Source: Anastrepha obliqua
Lineage: Eukaryota; Arthropoda; Insecta; Diptera; Tephritidae
Assembly (NCBI RefSeq): GCF_027943255.1
Contig: NC_072897.1
Location: forward strand, 64,194,406-64,258,405
DNA length: 64,000 nucleotides
Reading direction: 5' to 3'
The notes under the pieces were generated by a model. The model was not told the DNA's origin and ran no database searches. It was given only the letters and a program-made list of their open reading frames with translations. The translations under genes and the position numbers were made by a program. Below are positions 44,601-55,659 of this stretch, in pieces (the stretch's first letter is position 1; every line of letters begins with the position of its first letter).

Positions 44601-45582
44601 CCCTAGAATCGTAAGATAGTTTTACCCTACGTTAATGCTAATATACGTAAATTTTACGTACAACACAAAAATTTAAAATAAATGTTCAACAAAAACTTAT
44701 ATATCTTCTGTTTTGATTTTATTTATTGAAAATACAAAGTTTTATGTTTCTTAAAGTGAATTATAAAAAAATGGATATGGACCTAGTTTATGTTTTATTT
44801 TAATAACAGTGTTTAAAAAACATCCGCTTTTAATAATATTTACCTGGTCGAATATAAACAACATTCATAGCCATTGCTCTTCCGCAACTACGATGCACTG
44901 GATTGCTACTCCAAACATGACCATTCCTTCCCAAAAGTGGATTAGAACTGGATACATCTTCAATGTCATTTAGTTGTAGATGCACAGTTGGTGCTGACTT
45001 CTGATTTTTTGCCGGGGGACCTTTATTTTTTTTTCAGATGCCATATTTTGAGCGGACTCCACAGCTTTCATCAGTTCCTCTTCAAAAGTATTTTCCTGGA
45101 ATTCAGGAGAGTAGTCTGGATCCTCCAAACTATCGTCACTGTCAAAATCAACTTCCTCTTCAAGGTTGTCCTCAGTAAAGCTTACATCGCTGTCAATACT
45201 GTCCAGGAGGGCGTCTATTTCTGCATCCGCAAGGCAACGACTTGAGCTTTCCATTATTTTCTTTTATTTCTCCTGAAAACCGCACGGAACATAAATTTCA
45301 TTTACAAATATTTATACGCTAATAACAAGACCACGTAAAACTTACGTACAAAAATGTATACGTTAATGCTAAGACCACGTAAAATTTACGTGCACACTTT
45401 TTTTTAAAGAACGATTAAAGCCAAACGCGAAGTAACAACTGATTTATGATTCACTTGTTAATGCAACAATAAAATAAGGGAAGCACTGCCAAGAGGTCGT
45501 AGCGATAGCGCCAAACGGTAAAGTGTAACTGACTTTTTTTTGCGACATACACGTAAAATTTACGTATATTACGATTCTAGGG
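44601..45582 (-). mobile_element. piggyBac-type element, non-autonomous (982 bp)
   Basis: Flanked by TTAA (44597-44600, 45583-45586), with 14-bp termini CCCTAGAATCGTAA, both piggyBac hallmarks. Subterminal palindromes ACGTAAAATTTACGT (or close variants) occur at about 44645, 45333, 45377 and 45551. It interrupts ORF2 of the I-like LINE after its eighth codon, and exact removal with one TTAA restores that frame. It encodes only the transposase N-terminus. Confidence 0.93.
44830..45254 (-). pseudogene. piggyBac transposase N-terminal fragment
   Basis: Minus ATG 45254 opens MESSSRCLADAEIDALLDSI, an acidic region (DSDDSLEDPDYSPEF) typical of piggyBac N-termini. A frameshift follows near 45035, and then GRNGHVWSSNPVHRSCGRA...NVVYIRPG, which matches the start of the family core domain. 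Catalytic Asp residues are not present, since the rest has been deleted. It cannot act as a transposase, but it shows the element derives from an autonomous piggyBac. Confidence 0.72.
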
Positions 45583-47038
45583 TTAATGGTCTTCTCAACA
45601 ACTATGTTGACCTTGATTTAATTTTACATGAGTACTCCCCTGAAATAGTTTGCCTACAAGAAACACACATTCCACATAGTAAAACAGCTCACGCTCCAAA
45701 CAAATACCTTAGTTACTTTAGCAATAACCCCAACAACAAAACATACAAACAAGGTGTGGCTATGTTTGTAAAAAAATCCCTCAGCCATAAATTTATCCCA
45801 ATAGCTTCTAATATTCAGTCTGTTGCTGTAGAAGTAGATATAGGTTTTAAAATTACAATTATTACATGTTACATTCCACCTGAGCAACCATTTAGTAGTA
45901 CAGAAATCCTAGATTTAATAAATCCCTTTTTGGATCCTATCATCCTTCTGGGTGACTGTAATGGGTGGAGTCCTCTTTGGGGGTCACCTACAACAAATAA
46001 CGGAGGCAAAATAATCGAGGATGTCATCCTTGCAAAAAATTTAGTTATTCTTAACGAGGGTTTCCCTACACATTTTTCGACACATAGGAGCTTTTCGCAT
46101 CCAGATATTTCTATTTCTTCTTCCTCTATAGCCCCAAAACTAGAATCCAAAACGTTGAGTGATCTTCATAATAGTGATCACTACCCTATTGTTACATCTC
46201 TCTCCATGCCACAATTTTACAGAGTTAAACCTAAACCTAAATTTATAACAGAAAGAGCTGATTGGGAAACTTTCTGTTCTAACATAATACACCTATCAAG
46301 TAAAAAACCTGAATCACATAATGTAAACAAAGAAGCTTTTACTATCAAGTCCCTCATACGTTCAGCGGCGAATATTTCTATCCCACAGACTTGCACCAAA
46401 AAGTTCTCTGCGAAACTTCCATATTGGTCAAACTTGGTCTCCATTTTGAGAAAACTAAACAATCTTCTTGGGCGGAGTACAAACGAACTAGGTCTAACGA
46501 GAATCTTGTAAAATACAAAAAAGCCAACACATGCTTCAGGCGCGAATTAAAAGCGTCGAAAAGGCAAGCTCTAGAAACTCTTACTGCCAGCATAACACCC
46601 TCCTCTAGCCCAAAAAAGATCTGGTCAGATATAAAAAATCTTACTTCTTCCTGTCAGCGTAACCACATCCCTTTTATACACTCGCCAGAAGGCCCAATAT
46701 ATTCCCCCAAGGAAATCGCCGACAAATTTGCAATAACTTGGTCAAACTATTCACATAGTTCAAACTTTCATCCAGATTTTAGCTGTAAAAAGTCAAATAT
46801 AGTACCAAAATGTTATCACGATTCCTCACCCTCTCACGAAGCTCTCTGTTTAGATTCTCGCATAACTTTAGAAGAATTTAACTTAACTCTTTCTTCGTTG
46901 TCAGGCAAAACACCAGGTTCTGATAGAATAACGTACAATATCTTAAAAAATTTGCCATTCGCCTTAAAATCGCGCGTTGTTAATTTGTACAATTCGATAT
47001 TAGAACAAGGAACATTTCCACAATCATGGAAAATTGCT

Positions 47039-47340
47039 GCAATAATCCCGATTCCCAAACCAAACAAACCAAACTCCCTCATTTCCAATTTCAGGCCTAT
47101 ATCCCTGTTGCCTTGCATCTCGAAAGTTTTGGAGAAGATCATTGCTCGACGGCTTGTATGGTTTGCCCAGCAAAATAACCTCCTAAGTTAGCAATAATCC
47201 CGATTCCCAAACCAAACAAACCAAACTCCCTCATTTCCAATTTCAGGCCTATATCCCTGTTGCCTTGCATCTCGAAAGTTTTGGAGAAGATCATTGCTCG
47301 ACGGCTTGTATGGTTTGCCCAGCAAAATAACCTCCTAAGT
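47039..47340 (+). repeat. 152-bp tandem duplication inside I-like RT
   Basis: 47039-47188 and 47191-47340 are the same 150 bases, separated by TA. They cover the RT finger region (IIPIPKPNKPNSL through WFAQQNNLLS). Because 152 is not a multiple of three it shifts the frame and creates a stop at 47189-47191. Confidence 0.95.
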
Positions 47341-49690
47341 CCAAATCAGTTTGCATTCCAGAAAAACTTAGGCGTTATAGATCCACTGCTTATCTTTGAA
47401 AACTTTGCCTCAACAGCCTTAGCAAGCAGAAACCATGTTTCAGTACTTAGTACAGACTTTGAAAAGACTTTGATAGAATTGGCTCGCACGTGGTCTCGGA
47501 AGAGCTTAGTCGCTGGAAAGTCGGAAAAAATATATACAAAGTCATAAGATCATACTTATGTAATCGTTAATTCTTCGTGCGTGTAAACAACAATGAGTCT
47601 AACATTCTCCCACTTTTCAACGGAATACCCCAAGGGTCTTCTCTTTCTGTAATCTTGTTCATAATAGCGTTCAAAGAAGTCAGCTCTATCATATCCTTAA
47701 ACGCAAATATCGTACACTTTGCTTATGCAGACGACGTGCTGATTTTCTCCAAAACTTCCGATTTAACAACGGTCAAAAACTCATTCACTGACATCCTCTC
47801 TAAACTCGAACTTTGGTCGAAATCATCAGGAGCAAGTATGTCTATTAACAAAAGCTCCACTTTTCACATTTGTCGTAAACATAAGTGTACTTTCCCTTCA
47901 ATATCCTTTTCTAACGTCACTCTTCCTCACACTAACACCCTAAAAGTACTCGGAATTATATTTGATAAAAAATTAACTTATAAGCATCATTGTGAACATA
48001 CCTATTAGAATAAGCTTATTATCAAGACTAAATATAATTAAGTACTTGTCTTCAAAACACTGTCTAGTTCATACACAAACGTTGGTAAATACATATAACT
48101 AGAGCTTTGATGTTATCTAAGATAGACTTCGGATTAGCTATTTACGGACATTGCGCATACACCCATCTGAAACGCCTAGAAGCGCCTTATCACGCAGCAG
48201 CTAGAAGGAGCATTAGAGCCTTTCCTACTTCTCCCATTTATGCCATCTTAGCGGAAGCTGGTATACCTACCCTTGTGGAAAGGGTATCAAATAACACGCT
48301 GATGCGTATCCCTATAGTTCTATATTACAGAAACAAGCTTTTGTTTGAATGCGTTTCTTCATGTCAACATAATACAAGTAAAAATGGCCAAAAGTCACCG
48401 ATTTCAGAACTTTTAAATCAAGCCAAAGAACTGAACATACTCATATCACCAATTCTCGTAGAAAAACCGTCTCATCCAGAATGGATCGTACCAAGCTATT
48501 TAGCCATAAATAATTTAATGCATCATCAAAAAAATATTACTGGCCCCGATGAATTCAAACAATTATATCTTGAAACTGTTTCTCCTTTGAAATCAGACTG
48601 GGACCTGTTATTTACTGACGGATCTAAAACCGATACCTGTACTTCATTTGCCGTAACAAACAAAATAGGTACCACTATAACCGTTGGAGTTTTACCAAGT
48701 TACTGCTCAATTTTCACAGCCGAAGCTGCTGCGTTACTTGAGGCGGTACACTTTGCGTCCCAAAAAAACCATCAATATATAATATGCAGTTACAGCAAAT
48801 CAACAATCGAGGCTATTCTGAACCCAGCTAATAACTCACCAGTAATAACAAAAATGCGCAACATGCTCACACAAAAAAAAGGTTCAATCAAACTTATGTG
48901 GGTCCCGGGTCACAGTGGCATCAAAGGTAACGAACAGGCCGATAGTAGAGCTAAGGAGGCAATTCAAGAGCAATTATACATGTTCGAATACACTCTTCAA
49001 GAAGACATAAAAAAGTTGGTAAGGCGTTCCAATTATGAAAGTTCCCTGAACAAATGGAACCAGTACCAACATCACTACAAATCCTTCAATCTCTCGAGAT
49101 TGAAAAACCAATACCCGTCAAATTCTTCATGTCGGAATATTAAGACCGTTGTTCGTCTGAGAATTGGCCATACAATTTCAACCCACTCGTATTTGCTAAA
49201 TGGTTTGCCGAAACCCCCGTGCCCGTTTTGTGGATTCAGCGAATTCACCGTATCGCACTTCATGGATATATGTTCAGGAATCCAAAATATTAGATCATAG
49301 GTGTTTAGAAATATCAAACTATCTGAACTTCTGAAGTGGACAACGGACTATAATATTAGTATCATAAACCAATTCGTTTCTTGCTGTAAATTAAAAATTT
49401 AACTTCATAGGCTTCTAAGTTATCTGGTGTGTATAGTAGTGGTTAACTCCACATACCTTCGATTATACTATCTTCATCTTCTCCATATATAATATATTTT
49501 TATCTCGAAGCTAGCGTATAATAAACCTAGTATAATATAATTATTTCCTTTTCTCGTCTTGATATATAGCATTAACCATTTAAAACAATAGCCGAAGGCC
49601 TTAGCAGCCAGTACTTGTTCCTTTTTTTTCTTACTTTTAAGTGGAATAATTATTTATAATTATTACTCTTTTCAATAAATAAATAAATAA

Positions 49691-51745
49691 AAATTTTTTC
49701 TTTTAGTTGTGTAGAGAGTTTATTTAGTTTGGCTTTGTCTTGTGGTGCTCTGGTTTGTTGCCATTTTCTTCTCAATCTACGTTTATTTTTTATTAGCATT
49801 AAAATCTCCCTCGGATAACTATTTCCTTTAAGTCTTCTTTTTATTTCCGGTGTGCATTGCCAGGCCGCTTGTTGGATAATTTTGATATATTTTTCGATTT
49901 CTTCGTCTAATTTCTTTCTCGATTTTATGGAAGCATTCAGATTTATATTTTCCTTTAGAATTAACTTAAAACTTTGCCAGTCGGTTTTATGATTCACGAG
50001 TGTTGGTTTGTTTATTTTTGATATTAAGTATTCGCTTAAAGTGAGTACAATTGGATGTGATCAGAGTTTAAATCAGCGCTTTCTTCTACTTGTAGATAGT
50101 TGCAACCGATATTTTTTGCTATGAAAAATCTATTAAGTCTGGAACTTTGTTTTGATCTGAGGGCCAGTATGTTGGACTCCCTGATGAAAAAGTTTCGCAA
50201 TTATACTGGTTTATTGCACATAGTAACTCCTTTCCTTTCGTTGTTGTCAATCTGGATCCCCAATGCCTGTGCTTTGCGTTGAAGTCGCCACCTATAATAA
50301 GCGATCTCCAACATGTTTGAAGAATACAATATAATCTTCTGTTTTAAGTTCATGTTTTGGTGGACTATATAGACTTGCTAACGTTATGCTGTACTTCTTT
50401 GTATAAATTTTAATTAGTGTTGCCTGAATTTTTTCCGTTTGATATTTTGGTTCTTCACTGTACTTTAACGTTTCTTTGATGATTATGGCACTACCTCCTC
50501 TTGCTGAATTTGATGGATGTATTGTGTGATACAAGTTGTAACCTTTAAATTTTATAAACGACTGTTTTGTAAAATGTGTTTCTGCTATTAAGCAGACATC
50601 TATGTTGTTTCGTCTAAAACAATTTGTAACTCATGTTCATGTTTAGATAGACCGTTTGCATTCCATAGCATTACTTCGAAGGTATTCAATATGTTTACTT
50701 CTTCTTTTGGATACTCCTTCCGTTATTATATTCTTGTTGTTTTAATCGTTCATCAATATTTGTAATAGCTTCTTCCATATTTAATAGCTTTGACAAAATA
50801 TTTTGTAAGATTTGACTAGTATCAAAGTTTTTGGTTGGCTGCGGTGCATTATCAGATCGAACTATAGTAGCATATGTCTGTTGTGCTCTTGTTTCTAAAT
50901 TTTTATTTTCAGGTTCTTTTTCATGCGATTTAGTATTTAAAATATTGCGAGATTTATTTCTGAGCTTTTGCAGTTCCTTGGCAACTGCACATCCCCTATA
51001 ATTTGCTGTGTGCGCTTCTCCACAGTTGCTACATTTTGGTTTTTCAGTTGACAGTTTTGTACAATAAACTGTAAGGTGCTTTTCTCCACATTTTACGCAT
51101 TTTGGTGGTTTTCCACAATAATTTTTAGTATGTCCATACAATTGGCAGTTCTTACATTGTGGTATTAATGTCGAACTTTTTACTGGTTAAAGTAGAACTA
51201 CAGTATTTAATATTCTATTTATCTTGAATATATCTTCTATTTTATCGGTTGGTTGAAAGCTGACATGAAACGTTTCTAATGGCTTTTTGGTTTTCCAAGC
51301 TAGTTTGTTAATGCCACTTTTTGGCTTAAAACCTTGCGCTTCTAAATCTTTTAGTAAACTGCTTAGTTGATTTGAGTGGTGTAAATTTTTATTACAACTT
51401 TAATATCTCTGGATTGCTTATTTTCATATGTGTACCAGGATATATTTTTATCTGATAATATTTTGGTTACTACTCTGTAGTCATTTACATCAAACATGTT
51501 TATTTTGTGCACATCATTATTTAGTAATTTAATATTAAATTCATTTTCCGAGTTATCTTTTATATAAGAATATAGTTTTTGGTAATCACTTACATTTGCC
51601 ACCATTATAGGGGGCGGACGCTAAGCAATTGATTTTTGCATCACCAATGCTGTTGTTGGTTTTGCTGTAGGAGTTGTTTGGTCAGCGTCTTCCACCGATT
51701 CATCAGCTTTTCTCTTTTTAGCTGGTCTTCTTGTTTTTTTTAGGA
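49691..51745 (-). pseudogene. Jockey LINE C, ORF1 and endonuclease half (5' part)
   Basis: On minus from 51745: ORF1 with a Lys-rich start (TRRPAKKRKADES), VANVSDYQKLYSYIK (51605) and three knuckles IPQCKNCQLYGHTKNYC, CVKCGEKHLTVYC and CSNCGEAHTANYRGC (about 51155-50990). ORF2 begins near 50680 with LWNANGLSKHEHE, followed by ETHFTKQS, SARGGSAIIIK (50510), GDFNAKH (about 50285) and NSDHIQL (about 50055). It ends at the I-like insertion with LSTQLKEKI (about 49715). Several frameshifts and stops. Same element as 41331-43085. Confidence 0.82.
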
Positions 51746-52170
51746 TCCAGTCGTTTTGCTTACTCAAAACTTCTTCAACAGTGAAAATTCTCTCATCTGT
51801 GTAAATAATATTTTCATGGCCGTTAACCGCGTGCCACCGAAGAAGCTGCTTGCATGAAGTCTAATTTTCTTCAAGCGCTTTGTCAACAGATGACTAGTTG
51901 AGCGACGGAAGGCTTTCATGTGAATATCATTTCTAATTAGTCTTGACATAGATCTGGTCGATACATTCATTTCCCTGGACATGATTTTCTGCCTTCTAAG
52001 TATGTTTCTGCGAATTCTTTCTCGAACGGCTTTTACGGCTGCACTGGTTCGAACCACTCGAGGACGACCACTTCTTTTTCTGTCTGTCACCTTAGACGTT
52101 TGGAAAAACGATTGATCGTTCGGTAAAAAAACATTCTCGAAACTTATGTAATTCAACCCCTGCAATGCGA
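51745..52170 (-). pseudogene. mariner-like transposase N-terminal relic
   Basis: Minus reading gives TDRKRSGRPRVVRTSAAVK, MSREMNVSTRSMSRLIRNDI and LLTKRLKKIRL, then a stretch ending KILFTQMREFS with the first catalytic region damaged, followed in another frame by ERIFTVEEVLSKQNDWI. The helix-turn-helix part and the IFTVEE block match mariner-like transposases. It abuts Jockey C at about 51745. No inverted termini were found; the C-terminal half is missing. Confidence 0.65.
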
Positions 52171-52384
52171 TTTTCTTTAGCTCCCCATTCTGTTGTTAAC
52201 AAGCGAAATTTGCCACGAAACTGTGTATAATTTATGAGTAAACAATGCATACAAACAAAATCAAAAACAACGCAACTTTTTTCTGGGAATTTGTTCTCGC
52301 CGCACACATTGCAAAATTTGTTTGAATTATTATACTCGCTTTCGTTCCTACAGTTGCTCACAGCTTATTTTATGCAGCACATAA
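52171..52384 (-). other. Unassigned short stretch
   Basis: A minus frame here contains CNVCGENKFPEKSC and CMHC, suggesting paired cysteines, but it is only about 50 codons and I do not recognise it. It could be the N-terminal zinc-binding part of an unknown element or chance. Confidence 0.25.
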
Positions 52385-52995
52385 AGGGTGATCAATTCAG
52401 GGGTATCGAATTTTAAATTGAAATAAGAGAACGAAAATTCAAATTGATTGGGCGATCTCTATAATATTTGTGTAGAACCATTCATGGAATTGGTTTTTAA
52501 AGATAATCCCTTTATAATGTTTGGCCATCCGAAAACACCAATTTTGAACGACTCGCTGGAGGACTTCGGTCGGTATTTCGTGAAAAATTTTGGTAATGTT
52601 GGCTTCCAATGCTTCCGATATTGGTGGTCAATCCACTGGTCCTAGGCGAGAGATAAATTGCTCACTAAAACGACGACGCAGTAAATCCATTGTTTCACGG
52701 GCTGTATGGTAAGTAACGTCGTCTTTGTGGAACCAAATGTTGTGGAGATGACGGTCTTCAATTTCTGGCATCAAAAGGTTGTTTATCAAGGCGCGACAGC
52801 GTTCGTTATTCACTGTTACATTGGCGCCAGCCTCGTTTTTGAAGAAATATGGGCCGATGATTCCTTCAGCCAAACGGTTGCTTTCAATGGACGTAAGGGC
52901 TATTCTTGAATGACTTCGGGTAGCTGTCCAGCCCAAATACGGCAATTTTGCGTATTGATGTGGCCATTAAGCCTAAGATGGACTTCATCTTTTCA
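52385..52995 (-). pseudogene. mariner-like transposase C-terminal relic with one terminus
   Basis: On minus, a frame-broken DEVHLRLNGHINTQNCRIWA (about 52990-52930) leads to EGIIGPYFFKNEAGANVTVN, NIWFHKDDVTYHTARETMDL (second Asp region, Gln-to-His/Lys changes), LISRLGPVD and, after a stop, VVQNWCFRMAKHYKGIIFK. It ends in GATCACCCTTT (52385-52395), the likely terminal repeat. The third catalytic motif (SCDLTPLDFF in relatives) is replaced by a deletion. Confidence 0.7.
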
Positions 52996-53639
52996 CAGAG
53001 AGTCGATTTTCATAATGCAATTGTGCGATTTGTAAACGATATTGAGGCGTAAGTGAGTTATTTTATTCAGATCTTGACTTTGCTTTGTCTAGATCAAATT
53101 TTAAAGTATTATTGAAAAGAAAAACTTCTCAAATTAAACGAAATATCTTAATTTTTTGTGAAAATATATTATATATTTGAATAGCTCAAAATTAAGAAAA
53201 CAAAAAATATTGCTAAATTAAAAAAATACTGCACTACATTAAAATAAAACAAATACATATTTAGTGTTATTTAGAACTTTAAAACTCCTTGTTGCCCGAA
53301 ACAGACTTTAACCAATCTGGCATTAATACTATAGTTATTGAGTAAGATCAGGCGAAATATTCATTTATTTCCTTCTTAATATTATATTATACGTATACTG
53401 GTCTGTAATCTTCTTCACCACACGCGAATATACAGTCAGTTAATCTTAGCTATCTTTAAGTTGATGAAGAGTTTACCACACACTTATGCATATTTACATT
53501 GAATTATTAGTATCGCTCTGTCCATCTATCATGTATCAATTTAAAAATGGTGATAATGGGAATAGAACCAGACTAAGCTTTTTTCGTCAATGCAATAGTT
53601 TTTACTGGATTTGAAAGTTTTTGTATAGGAAATCTAGAG
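52996..53639. other. A/T-rich, no gene seen
   Basis: Low-complexity sequence with no motif, RNA gene or repeat that I could identify. Confidence 0.5.
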
Positions 53640-54295
53640 AGTTCGGTCACTGTGGAGCAATGGCAGAGAGGGTCTACGGACTCGCATTTCGGCCTGAGAT
53701 ATTACCTCAGTAATCTGAATCTCTCTGATTAAGATTTATGTAGAGGCGAGCCTGAGATATCACCTTAGTAATCTGAATCTCTCTGATAAAGACGAAAAGT
53801 CTGAATAGATTCTACGACAATGGATCGCTTTCGGTAGACGATAACTTGGTCATCTAGAAGGTATGACTCTATATGCAGATGTGGGCGTAGTGGATTGAAG
53901 TATTAACAAACTCTTAACTGCCTAACTATTGCGACAATATTAACAAACTCTTAACTGCCTAACTATTGCGACAGCAATAGTGCGGCTGGGTTATTTTATG
54001 AAAACAAAAACATTTTTGTGTTCTCACAACCACTAGTGGTAGTGGAGCTGAATAAAAAGGTCTGAATAGATTCTACGGCAATGGATCGCTTTCGGTAGAC
54101 GATAACTTGGTCATCTAGAAGGTATGACTCTATATGCAAATGTGGGCATAGTGGATTGAAATATTAACAAACTCTTAACTGCCTAACTAATGCGACAGCA
54201 ATAGTGCGGCTGGGTTATTTTATGAAAAAAAAAAAAAATTAGAGGACACATTTTTGTATTCTCACAACCACTCGTGGTAGTGGAGCTGAATAAAA
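53640..54295. repeat. Complex tandem repeat, ~230-260-bp units
   Basis: Two large units start GTCTGAATAGATTCTACG at about 53808 and 54059 and end GGTAGTGGAGCTGAATAAAA. Unit 1 has an extra internal copy of a ~43-bp block (TATTAACAAACTCTTAACTG). A preceding pair of ~56-bp copies starts GCCTGAGATATYACCT (about 53692, 53748). Looks like a small satellite or LTR-derived array. No coding. Confidence 0.75.
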
Positions 54296-54639
54296 TTAAA
54301 ATGTGTTGTAAAATAAGTCCTCATAGTTTGAAAACCATTTTCACAAAATTTTGCAAATAGTTGTAATGATTGTTAGGTCCAAAATGAGCGCTGGATTCGA
54401 TTTCGGCTTAATACGAAAAATCGACTTTCGGATGGACTCTAGAAATTCCATTCCACCCACATATGTTTGTACAGTACATATAAACGCAGGTCTTTCATTT
54501 CTACCTTGTGATATCGCTTCCCGCTAGCAAGCAAAACATTCTAGCTTCACATGGCATATGACTATAGCTCTATTTTTTCAATATATTATATATAAAATAA
54601 CAGATATTTAGCTTTCTTTGCTTGGGTATCAATACGGTA

Positions 54640-55332
54640 TCAATAAAACGGTCCGCGGATGAATTAAAAAATAAATTTTTTGTTTTTTGGTAGGACTGTT
54701 ATAAGCTTACATGGCAAATTTCAGCGTGATGTCACATAGTTTGTTTTCGGTGCTACTGTAAACAAGTCAAGCTCGAGTGTGTTCTTCGAATTTAACGATG
54801 GAAATTCAAAGCATTTGTTTGAAATTTTGTTATTCCAACAAAATTTCGGCTTCAGACGCCTTAAAAATGTTGTAGACAACCTATGGGGACTCTGCTCTAT
54901 CGCGTGCACGTGTTTTCCAGTGGTACAAATCGTTCAAAGAGGGCCGTACATCGGTTGAAAACTTGCCTCATGAACGTCATCCAGCAACATCACGATAATG
55001 CACCAGCTCACACATCACGTCTTGTCCGCGATTATTTGAACAAAAATAATGTTAATATCGTTCCGCAAGCACCGTATTCGCCTGATATGGCTCCATGTGA
55101 CTTTTTCCTGTTTCCCAAGCTCAAGTTGCCGCTCCGTGGAAAACATTTTGAGACAATTGAAGTCATAAAAGAGAATTCGAAGAACACACTCGAGCTTGAC
55201 TTGTTTACAGTAGCACAGAAAACAAACTATGTGACATATCACGCTGAAATTTGCCATGTAAGCTTATAACAGTCCTACCAAAAAACAAAAAATTTATTTT
55301 TGCCATATGTCATCCGCGGACCGTTTTATTGA
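54640..55332 (+). mobile_element. mariner deletion derivative with ~160-bp inverted termini
   Basis: Ends read TCAATAAAACGGTCCGCGG, with TA on both sides (54638-54639, 55333-55334). The inverted match continues for about 160 bp each side. The core keeps a transposase start (MEIQSICLKFCYSNKISASD near 54798; VFQWYKSFKEGRTS near 54912) fused directly to its C-terminal part (HHDNAPAHTSRLVRDYLN near 54993; PYSPDMAPCDFFLFPKLK near 55068). About half of the transposase, including the first catalytic Asp, is gone, so it is non-autonomous. Confidence 0.88.
54798..55269 (+). pseudogene. mariner transposase, internally deleted
   Basis: The N-terminal helix-turn-helix segment carries a TAG after ALKML and a stop after the deletion joint (HPATSR). 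The downstream frame has two of the three catalytic Asp residues (HHDNAPAH, SPDMAPCDFF) and then runs into the right terminal repeat (VIKENSKNTLELDLF), stopping at 55269. No functional enzyme is expected. Confidence 0.8.
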
Positions 55333-55659
55333 TAACGTCTCGTTCATATATGAGTAGAAGGTAGTCAGTCGCGAGTGAGAAGTGAATCTATTGACACGCA
55401 TTGTTTTTTATTTTTATTATCAAAAAGAATTGACCAAGATAAAATGAAGTGATTTTAAAGTATGTTTTTTTGATAAAGTGCTATATTTTAATATCTATTT
55501 CCATAATTAATAATTGTGGATAAATCCAAATTTGTGTGTTATTAATGCTTGCAGTTCTGGAGTAAAAACGCGTACTTCAAGATTTCCGATGACAATTACT
55601 CAGTTGCTGTATTTAATTTTTTTCTCTCATTGTCTCTTCAAAGTTATTGGTAGATAAGG
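55333..55659. other. No recognisable feature
   Basis: A/T-rich spacer between a mariner derivative and a piggyBac relic. No motif or RNA gene was seen. Confidence 0.45.

Larger units (their letters stand above)
44575..49300 (+). pseudogene. I-clade ORF2 (EN, RT, RNase H) with several lesions
   Basis: It starts MKIVQWNI at 44575, is broken by piggyBac and resumes at 45583 (NGLLNNYVDLDLIL). Endonuclease: CLQETHIPHS (45649), GDCNGWSPLWGS (about 45952) and NSDHYPI (about 46168). Frameshift near 46440. RT: LSGKTPGSDRITYN (about 46902), FRPISLLPC (duplicated), FQKNLGVIDPLLIFENF (about 47355), a broken TDFEKTL region, GIPQGSSLS (about 47624) and FAYADDVLIF (about 47719). RNase H: LLFTDGSKTDT (48608), TAEAAAL (48717), CSYSKST with Tyr for the catalytic Asp (about 48787), WVPGHSGIKGNEQADS (48898). 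Knuckle CPFCGFSEFTVSHFMDIC near 49220. Confidence 0.85.
43086..49690 (+). mobile_element. I-clade LINE B, near full length, nested in Jockey C
   Basis: Plus-strand order: 5' UTR (about 43086-43280), ORF1 with zinc knuckles, ORF2 with endonuclease, RT, RNase H and a C-terminal knuckle, 3' UTR, and an AATAAATAAATAAATAAA tail (about 49675-49690). The Jockey frame on either side joins as LSTQLKEKI and KQLKNDS, which proves insertion. A piggyBac-type element lies at 44601-45582, and a 152-bp tandem duplication at 47039-47340. Confidence 0.88.
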
